Below, piece by piece: positions 58,109-64,000 of a stretch of DNA of 64,000 nucleotides. The stretch spans positions 390,338 through 454,337 of the forward strand of contig NZ_MAQW01000023.1 in assembly GCF_001682855.1 (NCBI RefSeq). The letters are read 5' to 3'. Position numbers and translations under genes: made by a program. Source of the stretch: Bacillus sp. FJAT-27264. Lineage in GTDB: Bacteria > Bacillota > Bacilli > Paenibacillales > Paenibacillaceae. The notes under the pieces are model-generated. The model was not told where the DNA came from. It did no database searches and was given only the letters and a program-made list of their open reading frames with translations. How positions within the stretch are numbered: position 1 is the stretch's first letter; every line of letters starts with the position of its first letter.

Positions 58109-59161
58109 ATGGGAGTTACAAAAAATAAAAAAATGCTGATTAAAGGCGCAGGTAAGTTCATGGCTAAAATCCCGAAGTGTGATGACCTAATCACAATCGG
58201 TACACTGAACAACATGCGTCTGGACATTCAGATGGACATGCAAGACATTGAAGGCGGCGACACTAGCGTAGCGCTGGATACTTTGCTTCGTAAGAAAACG
58301 ATTGATATCACTGCGGAATCGGCAAAATTCGATTTGAACTTGGTACGTCTCGTACTTGGTTCTAAACTTCGTGAGGGTGTTTCCGGTTCTGCTTATAGCA
58401 TGGTTACCGAAACTGTCCTTGTTCCATCTTCCTCGCCTTACCAAGCTACACTGACTCAAACAGCACTAGCATCCCCTGCTGTTAAGGTATTTAAAGGAAC
58501 AGTGGCTGGTGAAGATGTAACGGTTGACACTACTGTATCAGGAAAAACTGCGGTATTCGATATGTCCCTGGCAGGTAAGACTGTGGTTATCGTTTATGCT
58601 GTAGCACTTGATGGGGTAACTCAAGATCCTGATGGTTTCGTGTGGGTACTTGAAGAGAAGCATACGGTTAAGCAAGTAGGAACGGCTTTCACTGTTGATC
58701 TTGTGTACGGTGGATCTTTGAACATTGACCCTCAGATTTCCGTAAGGACTTTGGCGGGAAATAAGCTTCTTAAGAAGACAACTGGCGTCCCTACTGAATC
58801 GCAGTACACTGTAACAGGTGGTAAACTTTCCTTTAACTCCGCCTTGAAAGACGTAGATATTTATGTGAATTACAAGCGGAACGAAGTGGTTGATATCCTT
58901 GATATTACGTCTAAGGACATGCCATTGACTGTACACGTTGTTCATGACGGTCAGTTCGAGCAAAAGGATGGAACTATCCAAGGTTACCAAACCGAACTGT
59001 ACCAATGCCGTGTGAAGTCTAACTTCACTCTGGATGCACAACGTCAACAAGCATCCACGCACAGTGTAACACTAACCGTTATTGACCCTGAACGCACAGA
59101 CGGTAAGCTTGGTTCAATCAAGCGCTACGAAGTCGGTTCTATCACTGCCGAAGATTGCTAA
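58109..59161 (+). CDS. Phage major tail (tube) protein, probable
   Basis: A 350-residue, beta-rich protein (GVTKNKKMLIKGAGKFMAKI, NMRLDIQMDMQDIEGGDTSV) with a central region of beta repeats that may be an Ig-like insertion (KVFKGTVAGEDVTVDTTVSG) and a C-terminal half again containing conserved tube-like strands (GYQTELYQCRVKSNFTLDAQ). It lies directly upstream of the tail assembly chaperone and tape measure genes, where the tail tube gene sits in siphophages and myophages. No tail sheath gene precedes it. ATG 58109 follows GGAGG by eight bases. An intrinsic terminator follows, consistent with high expression. Confidence 0.7.
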   Translation: MGVTKNKKMLIKGAGKFMAKIPKCDDLITIGTLNNMRLDIQMDMQDIEGGDTSVALDTLLRKKTIDITAESAKFDLNLVRLVLGSKLREGVSGSAYSMVTETVLVPSSSPYQATLTQTALASPAVKVFKGTVAGEDVTVDTTVSGKTAVFDMSLAGKTVVIVYAVALDGVTQDPDGFVWVLEEKHTVKQVGTAFTVDLVYGGSLNIDPQISVRTLAGNKLLKKTTGVPTESQYTVTGGKLSFNSALKDVDIYVNYKRNEVVDILDITSKDMPLTVHVVHDGQFEQKDGTIQGYQTELYQCRVKSNFTLDAQRQQASTHSVTLTVIDPERTDGKLGSIKRYEVGSITAEDC

Positions 59162-59176
59162 TAGTAAGACCTTCTT

Positions 59177-59203
59177 AGACCCTCTTAAGAGGGTCTTTTT
59201 TAC
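59177..59203 (+). terminator. Intrinsic terminator after tail tube gene
   Basis: AGACCCTC-TTAA-GAGGGTCT followed by TTTTTT. Confidence 0.85.
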
Positions 59204-59333
59204 ATACCAGGTGTTAGAGTGTAGGCCTACATACTTAGAATGTTCAGTGAGGTGACTGCACGGACTTCCCCCGCCATGTAGTCGCTTTGATTTCTTGGTT
59301 ACCTTGGGGGAGAAAATAAAGGGGGCTATTTGA

Positions 59334-59792
59334 ATGAGTGAACGTGATCTGGTTATCCCGAAAGCAGAAGACGGCATTTCAAAAGGGACTACAAATCAAG
59401 TTGAGGAGCAATCTTCGAAGGTGGAAGAGGAAGAAAAGAAGCCACTGACACAAGAGGAAGCAGATATTCGTGAGAAGGTCTTCTTTGAAGAAGACGAAAA
59501 GGTGCGTTTACGTGACGGAAAGACTTATTATATCCCTCCTTTGGGTTTGAAAGATGCAAGAACTCTGATGAAGAAACTCAATACCATTGAATCGGGCATT
59601 ATCATTGCTAACTTAATTCCAGAAGATGGCGAAGATAGATTTGAAGAGTTGCTCGATGTACTTCTGATGGCGTTTAAGCCTTACTACAAGCATATTACAG
59701 TCGAACATCTTGAGGAGTATGTTGATCTGGATACGGCTAAGAAGATTATCGATAGCATGATTGGTATAAATGGGCTAAAAAAGTCAATGTAA
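59334..59792 (+). CDS. Tail assembly chaperone (short form)
   Basis: A 152-residue acidic protein (KVEEEEKKPLTQEEADIREK, LRDGKTYYIPPLGLKDARTL, EHLEEYVDLDTAKKIIDSMI) that ends at a stop codon at 59790-59792. Position between tail tube and tape measure genes fits the G-type tail assembly chaperone, which coats the tape measure protein during tail growth. Three codons before the stop is the slippery site A AAA AAG, which would allow a longer product. The ATG is at 59334 with a GGGGG site upstream. Confidence 0.75.
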   Translation: MSERDLVIPKAEDGISKGTTNQVEEQSSKVEEEEKKPLTQEEADIREKVFFEEDEKVRLRDGKTYYIPPLGLKDARTLMKKLNTIESGIIIANLIPEDGEDRFEELLDVLLMAFKPYYKHITVEHLEEYVDLDTAKKIIDSMIGINGLKKSM

Positions 59793-60118
59793 CCACTAAG
59801 GAAGAGGAAGAAGACTTCGACAGCAAGCCGCCTGTCGATTGGGCAAACATCTTCTTCAAACTTGCACACTACTGCAACTTGAAGAAGCAGGACGTGTGGA
59901 AGTTAACCTTGCCTCAGTTAGGTTACTATCTGGAACAATGCAATGAACACATTCAGTTTACTATTAAGGTTTCTACTATGTCGCTTGGCGGGTTGTTTGG
60001 TGGAGGTATTGCTTCTGGCGAACCTGCCGGAGAAGAGGAAGGACCTGATGGTAAATACGTGGATGGTTATAAGGTAGCTGATGCGGAAGACATGAATTTC
60101 CTCGCACAGTTATTGTAG
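59334..60118 (+). CDS. Tail assembly chaperone frameshift fusion (long form)
   Basis: If ribosomes slip back one base at A AAA AAG (59777-59783), translation continues in the -1 frame from 59783 through NVTTKEEEEDFDSKPPVDWA to MNFLAQLL, ending at 60118. The fused protein has 261 residues (150 from frame 0 and 111 from frame -1). The second frame is open right across the slippery site, has no ribosome binding site of its own near 59879, and ends just before the tape measure gene. This is the standard G/G-T arrangement of tailed phages (lambda gpG and gpGT). No strong hairpin downstream was proven by eye. Confidence 0.75.
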
Positions 60119-60121
60119 ACC

Positions 60122-60165
60122 CTCCTGCTCTGCTTCCTTCTAGGGAGGGGCAGGAGTTTTATTTT
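60122..60165 (+). terminator. Intrinsic terminator before tape measure gene
   Basis: CTCCTGC and GCAGGAG pair with inner CCTTC-TA-GGGAGG pairing, followed by TTTTATTTT. Confidence 0.7.
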
Positions 60166-60183
60166 ATTAGGGCAGGTGATATC

Positions 60184-63100
60184 GTGAACAACATTCAGTC
60201 AGATGTGATTTTAGAATTTCAGAAGTCCATAGATAACATGACTCGATTCGGGCAGGAAATGGAAACGCTCGATGCTAGATTTGGGAAGCTATACCAACGT
60301 ATTAACGCAATGAAGTCCTCACTTTCTGGTTTGCAGACACAAGTCTCACGCGGGTCTGGCGGAAATCTTCGTCAATCTCTGACCAATGAACTCAACAATC
60401 TTATTTCGGGTAATGGTATTGTCATGCAGCAGCTGGGTTCGGCGGGGTTAACCATCAAACGCGAGACTATTAGAGATGTACTCGGTAAGGTAGAGAATGA
60501 GATCAATCAAGAATTGCGTAAGCATGCTCGCAACATGAATATCGAAATTGATCCTAACTATGCAAGCGGTCAGAAACTTCCCATGAGTACCGAAGGCTTT
60601 AATGAGATTAACAAAGAAGTGGCCGGAGTCATCAAGCTGCAAATTAGCAATCTTGTCAATGCTATTCAAAGCCACAGTGCTAATCTGATTAAACCCGAAG
60701 CTTTGGAAGGTTTACAAATTACTGTAGGTAAAGAGACGGTAATGGCTTTTGTCAACAAAATAAAGAGTGAAGTCCTTCACAAGCTTGCCAATCCTAACAT
60801 TGCTGAAGCAAGTGACCTGAAAATCACTAAAGCAGACTTAAGTAAAGTTGTAAAAGAAGTGAAAGGAAAGCTTCTAAAAGCAATTAATATGGATATTCCA
60901 GAAATGGGCGGTTTGGATGTTTATTCCAGTATCAATAGGATTCCCAAAGAAATAGAGAACAACCTGAAACAGTATGTAAACAGAACGGTTGAAGGTATCA
61001 ATGGGGCGATTGCAGGTAAGGCGGAAATACCCATTGACGACCTGAGTATGAAGCTCAAAAGTATCATTGCGCAGGAGCTGGATACTTCCGTAGAGCAGTT
61101 GAACAAACTAGGCCCTGTCGATATAGGTTCGGTGCGCGGCTCTGAACTCAAGGATCAACTTGAGAAAGTGACGAAGACCATTGACAAGAAAATGAAAAAT
61201 AGCATTACCGAAGAAATTTCTGGTGTAGTAAGGTCTATCAATGGCGTGGAATTCACTCCTGAACCTAAGCTAAAGCTTCATCTTGTCAATCAGATTAATC
61301 GTATCAACAATGCACTTATTAAGAAAATTCGTGAGCAAGTGGATGTTCGGGTGCAGTCAATCATTCAAGAGATTAATGATGTCCAGTCAAGGTCAGGTGG
61401 CTTGAACCGTAACGCTCAGATTCGTAACGCAGGCGACCTTGTTCTGACAGGGCAAAAAACAATCGTTAAAACTGATGGAGGGCAGAGTAAAGATACAAGT
61501 GCTTCTACACCTACGTCCAACGAGAGCTCAATTCCTCCTAATTCAAGCAGTAGCAATGGTTTGTTTGATGCTGTTACCAATACAATCAGACGCATCGTGC
61601 CAAGCAATATCGTTCGTGATCCCACGGCGATAATGAAACAAGGGGCGGAGATATTTAAGAACGTCCAAATCGAGCAGGTTAAAATGACCCAGAACTTGAA
61701 GCGGAAGGATGAATATAACAGGGATTCTCATGGTAATCCTTTGGCCAGCCCCAATATGGTAGGAGTAGCGAATACTGTAAACGAACTTCAGACATTTATT
61801 AGGCAACAATCCATTTTATATGGAAATAATTACTATGATCTTTACAAGGTCGGTGGAATGGGTTCTAATTTTCTTTCTGATCCTGTTGAAATCAAGAAAT
61901 TTGTGCAATTAACCTCTCAACTTCAGTCTGTTGACCCCGGAAGTAATCCTCTCAAAATCGCCAATGGACTTGAGAATATACAGGCTCAGTTTGGATTGGA
62001 AATGGCTGATATGGAAGAGAAGGTTGCCCGGCCACTTGCGGCTGTATCCACCATGACTAAAGCAAGCGTTGAAAAGCTGATTGAAGCCACAAAGCGTTCT
62101 GATTCTGCTAAGTCTAACTCCAATGTTGACCCTGAAACAGCAATCGTCTTGGCTGGTACGTCCATGCAAACAAAGGCCCTCGAAGGAGCAAACATCGGAA
62201 ACTTTTACAACAGTATCTTGAATAGACTACAGCCTGATAACACAAAAAATAAACCGGATGCATCAGGGGCTGACCCTTACTATGGTAAGGACGATGCCGC
62301 TGTAGTCAACAGAATGCAGTCTCCTGAAGCGATGAAGAAGCTGCAAGATCTTGGATTGGCCTCAATGACTGAGTCCGGAGCTAAACTACTGGTGCCGGCA
62401 AACGAATTATTCAAGTCACTTGCCCAGAAGCTGTCGGGGGCTAATGACCTGACCAAACGTAACACATACGATACGATATTTGGTACTTACCAGTCATCAA
62501 AAGGTGCGGCAACCATGCACGAAATCATGAACACCTTTGGTAAGGTATCCGGTGTCACTGATAAAGAGCAGTATGACCAACTGATTAAGTCCTCTTTGAA
62601 TAACCCTTTGGTAAATACAAACCGGGCTAAACAAAGCTATACTATAGCATTCGATTCACTGATTCAAGAGATGACACCTGCCATCAACAAAGTCTCCTAT
62701 GCTCTTATTAATATGGCTGACAATGTAGCTAAAAATGCTCAGTTGTTCGCGTCACTGGGTGACATAATGTCCAGCGCACTAATCGGTATGATGATGCTTA
62801 AAGGAATAAAATGGGGAGCAGCCAAGGTAGGTCCGGAAGTTGAGCGAGAAAAACAACGTACAGGATTCCTTAGTAGAGTCAATGATTTGAGTGTGCACAA
62901 CAGCATCAAGACCATGAGTCGCAAGCAGATAGGCGCGATGCAGCAAGACCCGTTACTTGAGCGTTATGTACGTGACTTGAATGGGATGACGGAGAAGCAG
63001 CAAGACCACTTTAAGAACTATCTAACAGAGAAGGGAATTGTCGCTAAAGACCTGCCAACGTTGTTTACAACGATGGATGAAGCGAAGAATTGGGAACAGA

Positions 63101-64000
63101 GCAAAAAGCTTACGGATACTGAAAAATTTGAACGCACCAAGCAGTATCACAACCGTTTAAGTACTAGGCCTGAGTTGGCCAGCGTAATTAATCCTCACTT
63201 CCTTAACACACTGAACTACAGTACAGGCAACCAAGGAGAGTTCAGCAATTTCAGGACCCGCTATCAAAGTTACTCTTCCCTGACCGATAAAATGTCCAGC
63301 ATGTCTCAAAGTGAGTTTAAAGGCTTCGAAAACCATTTGGTTGATCGTCAACGTAACGGATTACCTCCTATTAATAGTTTTGCAAAGCTATCCAGTGCAA
63401 TGGAAGACTATGAAAAAAGTCAAAGACAGGCCGCTCAAGCAGCACGTCAAGCAACGCCAATCTACGGAAGTCTTTCTCATGCGGTTCGCGGAATGAATTC
63501 TGCAATGTCCAGTACGGCATCTCTAAAAAATGGATTCAAGCAGTTCTTGAAGGATATTCCAGAATTAGGTAGAGGTGCGCTGTCTTCGATCAAGAACTTA
63601 GCTGGCGGTATCGCTAAAATGGGCTTGCAGATGGTCGCTGCAATAGCCTTAGGACAAGCAGCTAAGGGCATTTCTGAAGGTATGTTACTAACCGAAGACC
63701 AAAGATTACTTTCTAAAGCCGATACTAGAGAGAAGGATAATAAGTATCTTGCGAATATGCTAAAAGAAGCTGGAGACGGAGGATTAAGTAATCTTGCATT
63801 TTACGGAGGAGTAGCTAGAGGAATGGCTGGTAGTGTCTTAAACGGCATTAGCTCAACCTTTGGTGGGAATGCAGATGATGTAGGCTACTTTAAACTGAGT
63901 GATGATCTGTATAGTATACAGAGTCATTATGGTTTTAATGGTAACATGGGTGATTTTGCTAATTGGTTGAAGGATACTAAAGGATTAACGATGGAAGAAG
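60184..64000 (+). CDS. Phage tail tape measure protein, partial (runs off window)
   Basis: A GTG at 60184 after AGGGCAGGTGA opens an uninterrupted frame of 1,272 codons to the window edge. The N-terminal part is coiled coil (SIDNMTRFGQEMETLDARFG), with long helical regions, a low-complexity linker (around TSNESSIPPNSSSSNG), and hydrophobic stretches near residues 860-880 (SLGDIMSSALIGMMMLKGIK) and 1140-1165 (AGGIAKMGLQMVAAIALGQA). This layout, plus the tail tube and chaperone genes just upstream, identifies the tape measure protein that sets tail length. At roughly 0.15 nm per residue, at least 1,272 residues imply a tail of about 190 nm or longer. The end lies outside this window. Confidence 0.82.
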   Translation, partial: MNNIQSDVILEFQKSIDNMTRFGQEMETLDARFGKLYQRINAMKSSLSGLQTQVSRGSGGNLRQSLTNELNNLISGNGIVMQQLGSAGLTIKRETIRDVLGKVENEINQELRKHARNMNIEIDPNYASGQKLPMSTEGFNEINKEVAGVIKLQISNLVNAIQSHSANLIKPEALEGLQITVGKETVMAFVNKIKSEVLHKLANPNIAEASDLKITKADLSKVVKEVKGKLLKAINMDIPEMGGLDVYSSINRIPKEIENNLKQYVNRTVEGINGAIAGKAEIPIDDLSMKLKSIIAQELDTSVEQLNKLGPVDIGSVRGSELKDQLEKVTKTIDKKMKNSITEEISGVVRSINGVEFTPEPKLKLHLVNQINRINNALIKKIREQVDVRVQSIIQEINDVQSRSGGLNRNAQIRNAGDLVLTGQKTIVKTDGGQSKDTSASTPTSNESSIPPNSSSSNGLFDAVTNTIRRIVPSNIVRDPTAIMKQGAEIFKNVQIEQVKMTQNLKRKDEYNRDSHGNPLASPNMVGVANTVNELQTFIRQQSILYGNNYYDLYKVGGMGSNFLSDPVEIKKFVQLTSQLQSVDPGSNPLKIANGLENIQAQFGLEMADMEEKVARPLAAVSTMTKASVEKLIEATKRSDSAKSNSNVDPETAIVLAGTSMQTKALEGANIGNFYNSILNRLQPDNTKNKPDASGADPYYGKDDAAVVNRMQSPEAMKKLQDLGLASMTESGAKLLVPANELFKSLAQKLSGANDLTKRNTYDTIFGTYQSSKGAATMHEIMNTFGKVSGVTDKEQYDQLIKSSLNNPLVNTNRAKQSYTIAFDSLIQEMTPAINKVSYALINMADNVAKNAQLFASLGDIMSSALIGMMMLKGIKWGAAKVGPEVEREKQRTGFLSRVNDLSVHNSIKTMSRKQIGAMQQDPLLERYVRDLNGMTEKQQDHFKNYLTEKGIVAKDLPTLFTTMDEAKNWEQSKKLTDTEKFERTKQYHNRLSTRPELASVINPHFLNTLNYSTGNQGEFSNFRTRYQSYSSLTDKMSSMSQSEFKGFENHLVDRQRNGLPPINSFAKLSSAMEDYEKSQRQAAQAARQATPIYGSLSHAVRGMNSAMSSTASLKNGFKQFLKDIPELGRGALSSIKNLAGGIAKMGLQMVAAIALGQAAKGISEGMLLTEDQRLLSKADTREKDNKYLANMLKEAGDGGLSNLAFYGGVARGMAGSVLNGISSTFGGNADDVGYFKLSDDLYSIQSHYGFNGNMGDFANWLKDTKGLTMEE

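Noticed and set aside
59220..59231. Perfect 12-bp palindrome TGTAGGCCTACA between tail genes
   Set aside because: A single short palindrome with no second copy or context; not enough to call an operator or attachment site.

Overview
The window looks like chromosome of an endospore-forming, low-to-mid GC Gram-positive of the Paenibacillus type. This is inferred from gene content: a GlcT/RAT-controlled ptsG-ptsH-ptsI cluster, a T-box before pheS-pheT, the Bacillales neighbourhood pheST-zapA-mutS2, NfeD plus flotillin, CotF-type spore coat genes, lipoproteins with Gram-positive lipoboxes, and many AGGAGG ribosome binding sites with GTG or TTG starts. No rRNA or tRNA gene was seen, so species cannot be named.

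Layout. 1-6200: ilvD, an acyltransferase, then an alpha/beta hydrolase - HAD phosphatase - sirtuin cluster. 6200-12600: galactose (Leloir) genes galK-galE-galT with a divergent AraC-type regulator, then an iron-dependent alcohol dehydrogenase. 12600-16000: a decayed DJ-1/PfpI gene, then the NfeD-flotillin membrane pair behind a SigW-like promoter, and a Yip1-type membrane protein. 16000-24300: glcT, a RAT/terminator switch, ptsG, ptsH, ptsI and a pullulanase, which together form a sugar uptake and polysaccharide debranching block. 24400-29420 (minus strand): a diguanylate cyclase and a YknXYZ-like efflux operon. 29580-37500: promoter, T-box, pheS, pheT, and a zapA gene enlarged to 1,253 codons by a coiled-coil tail built of 49- and 63-residue repeats. 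37600-41600: a lipoprotein, 0.9 kb of layered repeats, a CuA-like cupredoxin, a second diguanylate cyclase behind two Spo0A-like boxes, and a YvlD-type membrane protein. 41700-48800: mutS2, small membrane and zinc proteins, an MFS transporter and a DcuS/DcuR-type two-component pair. 48900-54700: an amino-acid permease behind a single glycine riboswitch, a lipoprotein flavoprotein reductase, an FAD oxidoreductase and two spore-coat genes.

From about 54,700 the DNA becomes visibly more AT-rich and the content changes to phage-like accessory genes: small CRPC-type zinc proteins, a ribbon-helix-helix-like peptide, a divergent thymidine-kinase-like P-loop protein, a tail-module protein, decayed neck genes, a tail-tube-like protein, a tail assembly chaperone pair with a -1 frameshift site, and a tape measure gene that runs off the right edge. 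No terminase, portal, capsid or integrase is present in the window.

Most unusual signals: (1) the giant ZapA fusion whose repeat lengths are all whole multiples of seven; (2) a dispersed intergenic element found twice (5776 and 38811) with four dyad motifs at identical 51-62-51 bp spacing; (3) two different 13-bp tandem arrays flanking one copy of that element; (4) a tail-like module with frameshifted chaperone, decayed neck genes and no visible head genes.
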